Shown: positions 17,159-26,713 of the stretch, piece after piece | Layout: each line of letters starts with the position of its first letter | Numbering within the stretch: position 1 is the first letter of the stretch | NCBI GenBank assembly: GCA_041592335.1 | Contig: JBFHQE010000001.1 | Span: 310,001 to 374,000 of the forward strand | Reading direction: 5' to 3' | Source: JBFHQE01 sp041592335 | GTDB lineage: Bacteria; Pseudomonadota; Gammaproteobacteria; Thiohalobacterales; Thiohalobacteraceae | Length of the DNA stretch: 64,000 nt | Position numbers and translations under genes: made by a program | The notes under the pieces: model-generated | The model's database searches: none | Seen by the model: the letters and a program-made list of their open reading frames with translations, nothing else | Told to the model about the DNA's origin: nothing

Positions 17159-17341
17159 TCATTCGTTTGATTCGTCATCAGAAGAATCTTCCTGCGTCTT
17201 CCACTTGTTATAGCATTCAGCGCCACAGAAATATTGGACATACTCATTGGCCTCTTCCATTTTGGCAACGGAGATAGGAATCTCTTTCAAGCATACTTTG
17301 CAAGGGACCTTTTGGATTTCATTTTCGTCATGGTTAGCCAT
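17159..17341 (-). CDS. Small Cys-rich zinc-finger-like protein
   Basis: A 60-residue protein with CKVC at about residues 13-16 and CGAEC at about 36-40, spaced like a small zinc ribbon, and an acidic Asp/Glu/Ser tail. It resembles the DUF3330 type of short proteins often found in accessory DNA. The start at 17341 is decided by a perfect GGAGGTGG six bases upstream; a longer frame from 17389 lacks such a site. No partner gene is adjacent. Function unknown. Confidence 0.65.
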   Translation of the reverse strand: MANHDENEIQKVPCKVCLKEIPISVAKMEEANEYVQYFCGAECYNKWKTQEDSSDDESNE

Positions 17342-17605
17342 TTTCCACCTCCAATCCACATTGGTGAATCCCCTCATGTCATACCCCAACTATAGAAAAG
17401 TGATCAATAAATGCCATGCTTTGCGAGTGTTGTTTCAATCGAATAATGCGTAACAGAGGGAGTGTAAGGGCGGCTGCTTCAGTTTTTTCCGTCATTGCTT
17501 GACCCGCGTCATGATTTGGCGCGGAGGAGAGGCGGGCAGTTTATGTTAATGGGTTAATATTCCTGCAGAATGCAATTTTGTATCTTTGCTTGGGGCGAGA
17601 AGGCG

Positions 17606-18007
17606 ATGAAAGATATCGTTTGGGACAAGGTGCTGAGTGTCGGCGTAACCGAGATCGATGAAGATCACCAGAAGCTGGTTTCCATTTTCAATATTCTGAA
17701 TCACGCGGTTGGCGAGGGTGCGTCGCGGGATTATCTGGCGGCCGTGCTGGAAGAACTCATCAACTGTACCGTCTGGCATTTCAGCCATGAAGAACGCCTG
17801 ATGCTGAAATACGGCTATGATCGAGCAGATGAGCACAAGCAGGATCACAGGGAACTGATCGAAAGCGCGCGCGAGTTGCAGGCCATGTTGATGCAGGGCG
17901 ACAAGGCCGTGGCCGAGCAGGAAATTGAGTATCTCGAACGCTGGCTGACCGCGCATATTTTCACCGAGGATATGAAACTCGGGGAATTTCTCGCCCAGGC
18001 CATGTGA
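17606..18007 (+). CDS. Bacteriohemerythrin
   Basis: A 133-residue single-domain hemerythrin that binds O2 at a di-iron site. The ligand motifs are all present: DEDHQKL, HFSHEE, HKQDH and HIFTEDMKLG. The ATG at 17606 follows GAGAAGG and begins KDIVWDKVLSVG, matching the family start; an in-frame ATG 36 bases upstream adds no conserved sequence. It lies 336 bases before the cbb3 operon in the same direction. Oxygen delivery to the high-affinity oxidase or oxygen sensing is plausible but inferred from location only. Confidence 0.93.
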   Translation: MKDIVWDKVLSVGVTEIDEDHQKLVSIFNILNHAVGEGASRDYLAAVLEELINCTVWHFSHEERLMLKYGYDRADEHKQDHRELIESARELQAMLMQGDKAVAEQEIEYLERWLTAHIFTEDMKLGEFLAQAM

Positions 18008-18343
18008 TCACTCAGGATCCAGCGTCCCCGTCCGCTATCCCTTCCGATGGATGAAATGTTCCACCTCGTGCGTCTCTACGGGGCATGTTGCCTGGCTGTA
18101 TCCACTTTTGGAGCGGATGCCAGCGGCTGCGGATAAGCTCCAGTTTCCAATACAAAATTACAAATTCGACTGGCGCGACAGGCGAAACCGGCTAGCTTTT
18201 TGGTGGGCCTTTCCTGTCTGTCAGGAATAGGCTTAGAAAATACCCGAGTTTGCGCAGCGTATCCTTATATATTAGAATGCGCTGATATTTTTCCGCCAAA
18301 AAACGGAAAAAATATTTGAAATCAGTAAGTTAAGAGGCGAACG
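18008..18343 (+). other. Upstream region of the cbb3 operon
   Basis: No coding frame seen. It holds an inverted repeat TTCCTG-N5-CAGGAA at 18211-18227 and an AT-rich inverted repeat at 18285-18315. I did not find a convincing FNR box (TTGAT-N4-ATCAA), which would have been expected for a micro-oxically induced oxidase. AAGAGGCGAACG provides the ccoN ribosome-binding site. Confidence 0.55.
18285..18315 (+). promoter_or_regulatory. AT-rich hairpin in the ccoN leader
   Basis: ATATTTTTCCG and CGGAAAAAATAT pair across CCAAAAAA with one bulged A, ending 28 bases before ccoN. It could be an mRNA structure or an operator. Confidence 0.5.
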
Positions 18344-19792
18344 ATGGCTCACGCGAATGTGACGAGTACTGAAGAGTACAACTACGCGATAATCAAAAAG
18401 TTTGCCGTGATGGCGTTGTTTTGGGGTGCGCTGGGCATGATTGCCGGTTTGTATGCTGCCCTGGAGCTGGCTTATCCGGCCTTCAACCTTAATATTCCTG
18501 AAATCACGTTTGGGCGTCTTCGTCCCGTGCACACCACGTTGGTGATTTTTGGATTCGGCGGTAGCGCACTCTTTGCAACATCCTATTATGTTGTACAGCG
18601 CACCTGCCAGACGCGCCTCTACAGCGATTCACTCGCGACCTTCACCTTCTGGGGTTGGCAGCTGGCGATCCTGCTGGGCGTGATCAGCTACATGGCCGGT
18701 ATTACCCAGTCCAAGGAATACGCTGAATTCGAATGGCCGATCGATCTGTTGATCGCAGTAACCTGGGTGGTTTACGCGACCGTCTATACCATGACCCTGC
18801 GCCGCCGTTCCCAGCCACACATTTATGTCGCCAACTGGTTCTACATGGCGTTCATTCTGGCAACCGCCATTCTGCATATCTTCAACAACATCGCGATTCC
18901 GGTCAGCCTGACCAAATCCTACTCCATGTACTCCGGTGTGCAGGACGCGATGACGCAGTGGTGGTACGGCCATAACGCGGTGGGCTTCTTCCTGACCGCG
19001 GCCTTCCTCGGCATGATGTACTACTTTGTGCCCAAGCAGGCGGGTCGCCCGGTGTATTCCTACCGCCTGTCCATCATTCACTTCTGGGCACTGTCCTTCT
19101 TATATATGTGGGTGGGCGCGCACCATCTGCACTGGACTGCGCTGCCGGACTGGACATCCACGCTGGCCGCGACCTTCTCCGTCATGCTGCTGCTGCCGTC
19201 CTGGGGCGGCATGATCAACGGCATCATGACCCTGTCCGGCGCCTGGCATAAGCTGCGTACCGATCCGATCATGTTGTTCCTGATCGCGGCGCTGTCGTTC
19301 TACGGCATGTCGACTTTCGAAGGTCCGCTGATGTCACTGAAGAGCGTGAACGCACTTTCACATTACACTGACTGGACCATCGGCCATGTGCACTCGGGTG
19401 CGCTGGGCTGGGTTGCACTGGTTTCCTTCGGTTCGCTGTATCACATGATGCCGCGCCTGTGGGATACCCGCCTGTACAGCCTCAAGCTGGTGTACGTTCA
19501 TTTCTTCCTCGCCACTATCGGTATCGTGCTGTACATCACCGCGATGTGGGTTTCCGGTATCGGCCAGGGCCTGCTGCTGCGCGCCTTCGATGAATACGGT
19601 GCGCTGGCCTATACCTTTATCGAAACAGTTTCCTTCCTGCACAAGCCGTATGTCGTACGTGCTGCGGGTGGCGCCTTCTTCGTTGCCGGTGTGTTGATCA
19701 TGTCTTTCAATATGTTCATGACCATCCGCCAGGGCAAGGCTGAACAGGCTGCCATTGAAGCGAAACTCGCCGCCAAGATGGCGCGTGCCTAA
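18344..19792 (+). CDS. ccoN: cbb3-type cytochrome c oxidase subunit I
   Basis: Catalytic heme-copper subunit of the high-affinity C-family oxidase, 482 residues with about twelve helices. Signature stretches are GRLRPVHTTLVIFGFGGSAL (heme ligand region, in part), WWYGHNAVGFFLT, VGAHHLHWTALPDW with CuB histidines and IGHVHSGALGWV. It lacks the GHPEVY glutamate motif of the A-type CoxA above, as expected for CcoN. ccoO follows after 13 bases. Confidence 0.97.
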   Translation: MAHANVTSTEEYNYAIIKKFAVMALFWGALGMIAGLYAALELAYPAFNLNIPEITFGRLRPVHTTLVIFGFGGSALFATSYYVVQRTCQTRLYSDSLATFTFWGWQLAILLGVISYMAGITQSKEYAEFEWPIDLLIAVTWVVYATVYTMTLRRRSQPHIYVANWFYMAFILATAILHIFNNIAIPVSLTKSYSMYSGVQDAMTQWWYGHNAVGFFLTAAFLGMMYYFVPKQAGRPVYSYRLSIIHFWALSFLYMWVGAHHLHWTALPDWTSTLAATFSVMLLLPSWGGMINGIMTLSGAWHKLRTDPIMLFLIAALSFYGMSTFEGPLMSLKSVNALSHYTDWTIGHVHSGALGWVALVSFGSLYHMMPRLWDTRLYSLKLVYVHFFLATIGIVLYITAMWVSGIGQGLLLRAFDEYGALAYTFIETVSFLHKPYVVRAAGGAFFVAGVLIMSFNMFMTIRQGKAEQAAIEAKLAAKMARA

Positions 19793-19805
19793 GGAGACCT
19801 GATTA

Positions 19806-20570
19806 ATGAACTGGTTAAAACACGAAACAGTTGAAACCAATGCCGGTTGGTTGATCGCGCTGACGATGATCGTTATCAGCATCGGTGGCCTGGTGGAAAT
19901 CATTCCGCTGTATTTCATCGACAGCACCATTGAAGAAGTGGTGGATGCCGATAGCGGTCATGAAATGATCCGTCCCTACACGCCGCTGGAATTGCGCGGT
20001 CGTGACATTTATCAGCGTGAAGGCTGCTACCTGTGTCACTCGCAGATGATCCGCCCGTTCCGCGACGAAATGTTGCGCTACGGTCATTACTCGCTGGCGG
20101 CTGAATCGCAGTACGACCATCCCTTCCAGTGGGGCTCCAAGCGTACCGGTCCGGACATCGCGCGTCTCGGCGGCAAGTATTCCAACGAATGGCATGTTGC
20201 GCACTTGATCGCACCGCGTGACGTGGTGCCGGAATCCATCATGCCGAACTATCCCTGGCTGATGGAAAACGATCTGGAGTATGCCGATATCGAAGCGCGT
20301 ATGAAGGCGTTGAAAACCGCGACCGTACCTTACTCTGTAAGCCAGGAAGAGTATCAGGCAAACGTTGAGCGCTTCGGTCAGGACGTGGCGGACAAGCTGC
20401 ATATCAGCAATGCCGAGAAGAACCTGATTGCACAGGCCCAGGCCGGCAATTATGACGGTAATCGTGATCGTCTGACGGAAATGGATGCCATCGTGGCCTA
20501 CCTGCAGGTGCTGGGTACCATGGTGGACTTCAGCAAGTTTGAAGAAGGTCACTTCGCCGAGTTCCGTTAA
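19806..20570 (+). CDS. ccoO: cbb3-type oxidase subunit II, mono-heme cytochrome c
   Basis: CcoO (254 residues) passes electrons to CcoN. It has one N-terminal helix at about residues 13-37 and a periplasmic cytochrome c with CYLCH at 74-78 in GCYLCHSQMIRPF, plus a distal methionine in ESIMPNYPWL. RTGPDIARLGGKYSNEWH is also typical. It lies between ccoN and ccoQ with short gaps. Confidence 0.97.
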   Translation: MNWLKHETVETNAGWLIALTMIVISIGGLVEIIPLYFIDSTIEEVVDADSGHEMIRPYTPLELRGRDIYQREGCYLCHSQMIRPFRDEMLRYGHYSLAAESQYDHPFQWGSKRTGPDIARLGGKYSNEWHVAHLIAPRDVVPESIMPNYPWLMENDLEYADIEARMKALKTATVPYSVSQEEYQANVERFGQDVADKLHISNAEKNLIAQAQAGNYDGNRDRLTEMDAIVAYLQVLGTMVDFSKFEEGHFAEFR

Positions 20571-20588
20571 GGAAGGCTGCGTAGATCG

Positions 20589-20795
20589 ATGGGTGATTTG
20601 ATTGTCTGGCTTGGCGATTTAACCAACAGCAAAATCGTTGCGCTGCTGATTTTCTTCACCACTTTTTGTGGCATTTTGATCTACGTGTTCACCGGCAAGA
20701 AAAGATCGGAACGACTGGAATCCTATAAATACATTCCGTTTGAGGAAGATGAGCAGACGGAAGACGCTAAGGTAAAGAGCGATGAGCGAAAGTAA
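20589..20795 (+). CDS. ccoQ: cbb3-type oxidase subunit CcoQ
   Basis: A 68-residue single-helix protein (helix about 19-35) with the family features GKKRSERLESYKYIPFEED after the helix. CcoQ stabilises the cbb3 complex. Its last 14 bases overlap the ccoP start, suggesting translational coupling. Confidence 0.9.
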   Translation: MGDLIVWLGDLTNSKIVALLIFFTTFCGILIYVFTGKKRSERLESYKYIPFEEDEQTEDAKVKSDERK

Positions 20796-21705
20796 CAAGC
20801 AACAAGGTGCCGTACAAACCACAGGTCATGCCTGGGACGGTGATTTACAGGAATTCAACAATCCACTGCCGAGCTGGTGGTTGTGGGGTTTTTACGCGAC
20901 CGTTGCGTTTGCGATTATCTACTGGGTGATTTATCCCGCCTGGCCGGTTGGGCAGAACTACACCAAGGGCGCCTTCAACACCATCACATACCAGTCGGGT
21001 AGCGAAGAAGTCACCACGCACTGGAATACTCGCGCCAAGCTGATGCGTGAAATGCAGCAGGGCACCGACGCGCTACGCATGCGGGAATATATGGATCGCG
21101 TTGCCGCGGCCAGCTACGAGGAAATCCTCGCCGACCCGGAAATGATGAGCTTCACTCGCGCCGTGGCCAATGGCCTGTTCGGCGATAACTGCGCGGCCTG
21201 TCATGGTGCCGGTGGCGCGGGTGTGATTGGCCTGTTCCCTAACCTGGCGGACGATGACTGGCTGTGGGGCGGCGCGGTTGAACAAATTGAAGCCACGCTT
21301 GTCAATGGTCGTAATGGGTATATGCCGAGCTTCAAGGCGACGTTCTCCGATGCGCAGCTGGACGATGTGGCGAATTTCGTGCTGAGCCTGTCAGGGCATG
21401 AAGTGGATGGCGACAAGGCCATGCGCGGCAAGGCGATCTTTACCGGTCAGGCCGGCGGTTGTTATTACTGCCATACCACCGAAGGTACAGGTATGCATTC
21501 CACCGGCGCGGCGAACCTGACAGACAACATCTGGACGGTAGCGAATGTTCCTGCCGCCGAGTCGCTGGACGCCAGGCTGGACGCGGTAAAGACCGTGGTC
21601 CGCAATGGCATACAGCGCAAGATGCCGGCCTGGCAGGATCGCTTGAGCGATGCCCAGATCAAACTGTTAACGGTATACGTCCACGAATTGGGCGGTGGCC
21701 AGTAA
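20782..21705 (+). CDS. ccoP: cbb3-type oxidase subunit III, di-heme cytochrome c
   Basis: CcoP (307 residues) receives electrons from soluble cytochromes. It has an N-terminal region with NNPLPSWWLWGFYAT leading into one helix (about 33-52), then two cytochrome c domains with CAACH (137-141) and CYYCH (227-231). It begins inside ccoQ. A dispersed inverted repeat follows its stop. Confidence 0.97.
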   Translation: MSESNKQQGAVQTTGHAWDGDLQEFNNPLPSWWLWGFYATVAFAIIYWVIYPAWPVGQNYTKGAFNTITYQSGSEEVTTHWNTRAKLMREMQQGTDALRMREYMDRVAAASYEEILADPEMMSFTRAVANGLFGDNCAACHGAGGAGVIGLFPNLADDDWLWGGAVEQIEATLVNGRNGYMPSFKATFSDAQLDDVANFVLSLSGHEVDGDKAMRGKAIFTGQAGGCYYCHTTEGTGMHSTGAANLTDNIWTVANVPAAESLDARLDAVKTVVRNGIQRKMPAWQDRLSDAQIKLLTVYVHELGGGQ

Positions 21706-21718
21706 GTAAAAAACTCCT

Positions 21719-21803
21719 GTCATTGCGAGGAGCGTAAGCGACGTGGCAATCTCACAGAGATGCCTGCACCTTTAGGGGATTGCCACGCTTCGCTCGCAAT
21801 GAC
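21719..21803. repeat. Dispersed inverted repeat, GTCATTGCGAG type
   Basis: The left arm starts GTCATTGCGAGG and includes GTGGCAATC; the right arm is GATTGCCACGCTTCGCTCGCAATGAC. The arms pair over about 25 bases around a 25-base loop. This resembles a palindromic element known to be scattered between genes in many proteobacterial genomes. Confidence 0.85.
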
Positions 21804-21898
21804 GAGTATATTTTTGCTTTCTCTGACCGGGGCGGTTCTTCATTTGAAGGGCAACGCCCCGGCTGCTATTTGGCCGCATTGAAAATTTTGGGAAGACT

Positions 21899-23311
21899 AT
21901 GGCCGAAAGCGGACAACAAGCGCTCTACGAATCACGTATTCGAATCTATCCCCGCTCCGTAAAGGGACGCTTCAGAAACCTCAAGACCGGAATTCTATTT
22001 CTGGCCTATGGTGTGTATTTCCTGCTGGCCTGGTTGCCCTGGTCGCGCAATATCGGTCCGGCGCAGGCGGTCACCTTTGATATCGAAGGTCGCCGTTTCT
22101 ATCTCTTCGACCTGGTTGTGCATGCTCAAGATATTTTCTGGCTGGCCGGTTTCCTGGTTATTGCGGCTTTTCTGCTGTTCTTTGTCACCGGTATCGCCGG
22201 GCGCGTGTTCTGCGGTTATTTCTGTTTCCAGACACTCTGGACTGATGTGTTCATGTTCATCGAACGCTGGGTGCAGGGCGAACGCCCCGCGCGCATGCGT
22301 CTGGACAAGCAGCCCTGGAGTGGCGAAAAGCTGTTCAAGAAAGGGCTGACGCATTTCTTCTGGCTGCTGGTGGCCTTCTGGACCGGTTTCACCTTTACAC
22401 TTTATTGGGGCTATGCGCCGCAGCTGTTCGTGGAGTTCTTCTCCGGTCAGGCGCCTTTCCCGGCTTATGCCACCACCCTGTTCCTGACAGCAACCACGTA
22501 TGTCATGGCGGGCCTGGCGCGCGAGCAGGTCTGTACCTACATGTGCCCCTATGCGCGTTTCCAGAGCGCCATGTTCGATCGCGATACCCTGATCGTGGCC
22601 TACGATGAAGCGCGCGGCGAAGGCGATTCCGGTCGGCATAAACTGGGTCGCGGTTATAAAACCCAGGACGAGCGCGGCGAAAAGGGCGCGGGTGACTGCA
22701 TTGATTGCGGTTTCTGCGTTCAGGTCTGTCCGACCGGTATCGATATCCGCAACGGCATGCAGTATCAATGCATTACCTGTGCGCTGTGCGTCGATGCCTG
22801 CGACACCATCATGGATTCGATGGGTTGGGAGCCTGGCCTGGTTAAATACACCTCGGAGAATGCGCAGCGCGGGAAGAAGACCCGCTATTTCACTCCGCAA
22901 AACATCGGTTATGGTCTGACCGTGTTAATCAGTGCCGTGTTGCTGGTGATGAGCATGGCCAACCAGGCCAAGATGGACATGGCCGTGTCGCATGTGCGCC
23001 AGCCGTTGTTCGTGCTGTTAAGCGATGGGCGAATCCAGAACAGTTATGAAGTGAAGATCAATAACAAAACCGATCGCGCGATCAAAATCGACTTTACCCA
23101 GACCGGGCTGGAAAACGCCGAGGTGGATCTGGGTGGGCATCTGGAACAGCTGGCGCTGAAACCGGATCAGAGTCTCAACCTGCTGGTGCGAATCAAGATG
23201 GCGAATCCGGGTAACCTCGACAAATTGCCGTTCAGGTTTCAGGCGCTGCCCTACGATGACGAAGTCGGCCGCGTTGAAACAGATACCTTCTTTTACTTCA
23301 AGAAGCAGTAG
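21899..23311 (+). CDS. ccoG: cbb3 oxidase assembly ferredoxin CcoG
   Basis: CcoG (FixG/RdxA) is a membrane-bound iron-sulfur protein involved in copper handling during cbb3 assembly. The 470 residues contain about five helices, CxxxC-type motifs within GRVFCGYFCFQTLW and VCTYMCPYARFQ, and a 2[4Fe-4S] ferredoxin core CIDCGFCVQVCP and CITCALCVDACD at about residues 266-301. The C-terminal part is a periplasmic immunoglobulin-like domain. It follows ccoP after a repeat-bearing gap and precedes ccoH by 9 bases. Confidence 0.95.
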   Translation: MAESGQQALYESRIRIYPRSVKGRFRNLKTGILFLAYGVYFLLAWLPWSRNIGPAQAVTFDIEGRRFYLFDLVVHAQDIFWLAGFLVIAAFLLFFVTGIAGRVFCGYFCFQTLWTDVFMFIERWVQGERPARMRLDKQPWSGEKLFKKGLTHFFWLLVAFWTGFTFTLYWGYAPQLFVEFFSGQAPFPAYATTLFLTATTYVMAGLAREQVCTYMCPYARFQSAMFDRDTLIVAYDEARGEGDSGRHKLGRGYKTQDERGEKGAGDCIDCGFCVQVCPTGIDIRNGMQYQCITCALCVDACDTIMDSMGWEPGLVKYTSENAQRGKKTRYFTPQNIGYGLTVLISAVLLVMSMANQAKMDMAVSHVRQPLFVLLSDGRIQNSYEVKINNKTDRAIKIDFTQTGLENAEVDLGGHLEQLALKPDQSLNLLVRIKMANPGNLDKLPFRFQALPYDDEVGRVETDTFFYFKKQ

Positions 23312-23320
23312 TCGGGCCCG

Positions 23321-24133
23321 ATGGAATTGCTGATCAGTTTATCCCTGGGTCTCGCCCTGCAGGTGCTTATATTCATGGGGCTGCGGCGCTTTGCCGGTTT
23401 CGGTGCGAAGCAGGCCGCCGTGGTGATTGCGCTGCTGGCGGTCGCGATCTACATGCCGTACGCCATTCTCAAGTGGCCGGGCGGCGATGTGGTGGCCATG
23501 CATCTCGCGGTGTACCTGGTCACGGCCTATGGCCTGGGTTTGATCCTTTCCAATCGCGAAAAGCGGATCGCGCAGATGGGTGGTGACGAGGGCTGGTTCC
23601 ACTGGGGCCCGGCGGTGATCGTGTCTTTCTTCGTGGTGCTGATTCTGTTCGATGGCGTTCTGGTTGTGATCGCCAGCCGTGGCGTGCCGGAGCCGATTGC
23701 CCAGTGGCTGTTTCCGGAGCCTGCTGTCGATGCCCAGGTCACCAGTTCGTTTCCGGGCGTGGTCTCGCACGATTACCAGAAAAAGCAGGCGCATTACAAT
23801 CAGTACCTGCAGCAGCTGGATGTGCAGGCCGAGCGCGGCTGGCGGGTAAACAAGGGCTGGCTGGAGCAGCCATCGGTGGATCGGCCGGGACGGTTTCAGG
23901 TGGCCGTGGTCAGCAAGGAAGCGATGCCGGTTACGGGCGCGGTTGTGACGGGTTCATTCCTGCGGCCTTCCGATACCCGGCTTGATCAGCACTTCACGCT
24001 CGAAGAAAGCGGTCCGGGCGTTTATCGCGGAGAGATTGCCTTGCCTGCGCGCGGGCGCTGGGACCTGGTGCTGGAGATTCGCAAGGGCGATGACCTGCAT
24101 CAGTTGCGCGCCGAGACGACGGTGGAAGAATAA
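23321..24133 (+). CDS. ccoH: FixH/CcoH-family protein with extra N-terminal membrane region
   Basis: The 270-residue protein ends in a FixH-like domain: a helix near residues 95-115 after WFHWGPAVIVSFFVV, VSHDYQKKQAHYN, and a beta-rich periplasmic part with GVYRGEIALPARGRWDLVLEIR. Before it are about three extra helices (residues 1-75), so it is longer than typical CcoH proteins of about 150-170 residues. CcoH interacts with CcoN during assembly. Position between ccoG and ccoI supports the call; the N-terminal region may be a fusion. Confidence 0.8.
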   Translation: MELLISLSLGLALQVLIFMGLRRFAGFGAKQAAVVIALLAVAIYMPYAILKWPGGDVVAMHLAVYLVTAYGLGLILSNREKRIAQMGGDEGWFHWGPAVIVSFFVVLILFDGVLVVIASRGVPEPIAQWLFPEPAVDAQVTSSFPGVVSHDYQKKQAHYNQYLQQLDVQAERGWRVNKGWLEQPSVDRPGRFQVAVVSKEAMPVTGAVVTGSFLRPSDTRLDQHFTLEESGPGVYRGEIALPARGRWDLVLEIRKGDDLHQLRAETTVEE

Positions 24134-24173
24134 CGTTCATATTATTTAGTTAATCCACTAAGCTCTGTGCTTT

Positions 24174-24246
24174 CGTCATTCCGGCGAAAGCCGGAATCCA
24201 GTGGTTATTGCAGGCTTCCTGGATCCCGGCCTGCGCCGGGATGACA
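24174..24246. repeat. Dispersed inverted repeat, CGTCATTCCGGCG type
   Basis: CGTCATTCCGGCGAAAGCCGGAATCCAG and CTGGATCCCGGCCTGCGCCGGGATGAC form nested hairpins and a longer palindrome between ccoH and ccoI. The type is well known from intergenic regions of many proteobacteria. Confidence 0.85.
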
Positions 24247-24271
24247 ACACCAAAGTAATAACCAGTTGATT

Positions 24272-26713
24272 ATGTCCGACACGCCAACCGAAACCTACCA
24301 GCACAAAGAGGGCGACTGTTTCCACTGTGGGCTACCTGTTCCGCAAGGCAGTCATTACCTGGTAAAGATCGATAACGTCGAACGCGAGATGTGTTGCCCG
24401 GGTTGTCAGGCCGTCGCGGAAAGTATCGTCAATAACAACCTCACCGATTTCTACCGCTACCGTACCGAGCCGGCGCGCAAGGCGCAGGATATTGTGCCGG
24501 ACGTGCTCAGGGAGATGGCGCTCTACGACAAGCCCGAGTTGCAGCAGAGCTTTGTGCGTGTCGACGAAAAAAATCTACGCGAAGCATCATTGATACTGGA
24601 AGGTATTACCTGTGCCGCCTGCGTCTGGCTGAACGAGCGTCATGTGGGTGCCATGCCGGGGGTAGTGGAGTTCGCGGTCAACTATTCCACGCACCGCGCC
24701 CGGGTGAAGTGGGATGACAGCCAGATTCACCTGAGCGACATCCTCGCCGCAATTGCGAACATCGGTTATGTCGCGCATCCCTTCGATCCGGGCCGCCAGG
24801 AAGACTTGTATAAAAAGGAACGCAACCAGGCCTTGCGGCGTATTGCCGTGGCGGGGCTTGGTGCGATGCAGGTGATGATGATCGCGGTGGGTTTGTATGC
24901 CGGCGATTACCAGGGCATCGATGTCAACCTGCGTGACTTTCTGCGCTGGGTCAGTGCCGTTATTACCTTGCCGGTGTTGCTGTACTCGGCTCGTCCCTTT
25001 TATATCAGCGCCTGGCGTGATCTTAAGCGCAGGCAGTTTGGCATGGATGTGCCGGTCAGCCTGGCGATCAGTCTGGCCTACCTGGCCAGTGTGTACATCA
25101 CTGCCACGAAAGGCGCGGAGGTTTATTACGATTCCGTCACCATGTTTACCTTCTTCCTGTTGACCGGGCGTTACCTGGAAATGGGCGCGCGGCACAAGGC
25201 GGGGCAGGTGGCGGAAGAACTGGTGCGGCTGCTGCCCGCCACCGCGACGCGCCTGATGGAGAGCGGCGAAGAGCGCGTGGCCGTGGCCGAATTGCGGCCC
25301 GATGACCGGGTGTTGATCAGGCCGGGTGAAACCGTGCCGGCGGACGGTGTCGTGGTCGATGGCAAGAGTTCGGTGGATGAATCGCTGTTGACCGGGGAAA
25401 GCCTGCCGCAACCCAAGCAGCAACAGGCGCAGTTGGTCGGTGGTACGGTGAATATCGAAAGCCCCCTGATTATGCGCATTGAAAAGGTCGGCCAGGATAC
25501 GGTGCTGTCGGCGATCACGCGTCTGCTGGATCGCGCGCAAACCGAAAAGCCGTCCGTGCAACGGCTGGCGGACAAAGTGGCGGGCTGGTTTGTCGCGGCC
25601 CTGTTGCTGCTGGCAACCGCCGTGGCGGTGTACTGGTACCAGGTCGATCCCGCGCATGCCTTCCCGATCACCCTGTCGGTGCTGGTTGTCACCTGTCCCT
25701 GTGCCCTGTCGCTGGCGACACCGGTGGCCCTGACCGCCGCCACCGGTGCGTTAACGAAACTGGGTTTATTGACCACGCGTTCGCATGCGCTGGAAACGCT
25801 GGCGAATGTGGACCATGTGGTGTTCGATAAAACCGGCACCCTGACCGAGGGCCGGTTGCAGTTGTCCTCGGTTGAAACCTTGGCCGACTGGGACAGGCAG
25901 CAGGTGCTGGCAATTGCCGCGGCACTGGAATGCCAGTCGGAACATCCGCTGGCGCAGGCGATTGTGCAGCAGCAGGCGGCGGCGTTGCAGGCGACGGAGG
26001 TTATCGCGACTTCAGGTGAAGGAATCGAGGGTGTCGTGAGCGGGGTGCGCTACCGCATCGGCACACTGGAATATGTATCCGGCTTGAGCCGGTCGACGCA
26101 AGATGACGCCTTCGCCCGCCCGCTTGCCGGGAGCAGTGTCTATCTTGGCAACGATTCAGGCGTCGTGGCGCGCCTGACCTTTGCTGACCTGTTGCGGGAG
26201 GGGGCGGTGGATACCATTTCCCGCTTGAAGCTATTGGGCGTGCAGGTGCATCTCTATAGTGGCGACGAGCATTCGGTGGTGGCCAGTATTGCCGGGGAGC
26301 TGGGTATTGAGGATGCGCAGGCGCGGATGAAACCGGACGACAAGCTGACCGCGATCAAGGCGCTGCAGGCGCAGGGTGGTATCGTCGCGATGGTGGGGGA
26401 TGGGGTGAACGATGCCCCGGTGCTGGCCGGTGCGCAGGTGTCGATTGCCATGGGTGGCGGCACCCAGCTGGCGCATGCCGCCGCCGACATGGTGTTGCTC
26501 TCGGAACAATTGCCGCATCTGCTGGATGGGGTTATAACAGCAAGGCGCACGCTGGCCATTATCCGTCAGAACATTGCCTGGGCCATTGCCTATAACATCA
26601 CGGCTATCCCGTTGGCGGTTGCGGGTATGGTTGCCCCCTGGATGGCAGCGATCGGCATGTCGGCCAGCTCGCTGGTGGTGGTGATAAATTCGCTGCGATT
26701 GAAACGGCTGTAA
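24272..26713 (+). CDS. ccoI: Copper-transporting P-type ATPase CcoI
   Basis: CcoI/FixI exports copper to the periplasm for the cbb3 CuB site. The 813 residues show an N-terminal cysteine region (C16xxC19 and CCPGC near 41-45), a heavy-metal-associated domain with CAAC at about 114-117, the membrane CPC motif at 475-477, the phosphorylated D519 in DKTGT and the GDGVNDAP hinge. The ATG at 24272 is preferred over an upstream TTG. It ends the cco cluster; no ccoS was seen between it and cbbL. Confidence 0.93.
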   Translation: MSDTPTETYQHKEGDCFHCGLPVPQGSHYLVKIDNVEREMCCPGCQAVAESIVNNNLTDFYRYRTEPARKAQDIVPDVLREMALYDKPELQQSFVRVDEKNLREASLILEGITCAACVWLNERHVGAMPGVVEFAVNYSTHRARVKWDDSQIHLSDILAAIANIGYVAHPFDPGRQEDLYKKERNQALRRIAVAGLGAMQVMMIAVGLYAGDYQGIDVNLRDFLRWVSAVITLPVLLYSARPFYISAWRDLKRRQFGMDVPVSLAISLAYLASVYITATKGAEVYYDSVTMFTFFLLTGRYLEMGARHKAGQVAEELVRLLPATATRLMESGEERVAVAELRPDDRVLIRPGETVPADGVVVDGKSSVDESLLTGESLPQPKQQQAQLVGGTVNIESPLIMRIEKVGQDTVLSAITRLLDRAQTEKPSVQRLADKVAGWFVAALLLLATAVAVYWYQVDPAHAFPITLSVLVVTCPCALSLATPVALTAATGALTKLGLLTTRSHALETLANVDHVVFDKTGTLTEGRLQLSSVETLADWDRQQVLAIAAALECQSEHPLAQAIVQQQAAALQATEVIATSGEGIEGVVSGVRYRIGTLEYVSGLSRSTQDDAFARPLAGSSVYLGNDSGVVARLTFADLLREGAVDTISRLKLLGVQVHLYSGDEHSVVASIAGELGIEDAQARMKPDDKLTAIKALQAQGGIVAMVGDGVNDAPVLAGAQVSIAMGGGTQLAHAAADMVLLSEQLPHLLDGVITARRTLAIIRQNIAWAIAYNITAIPLAVAGMVAPWMAAIGMSASSLVVVINSLRLKRL

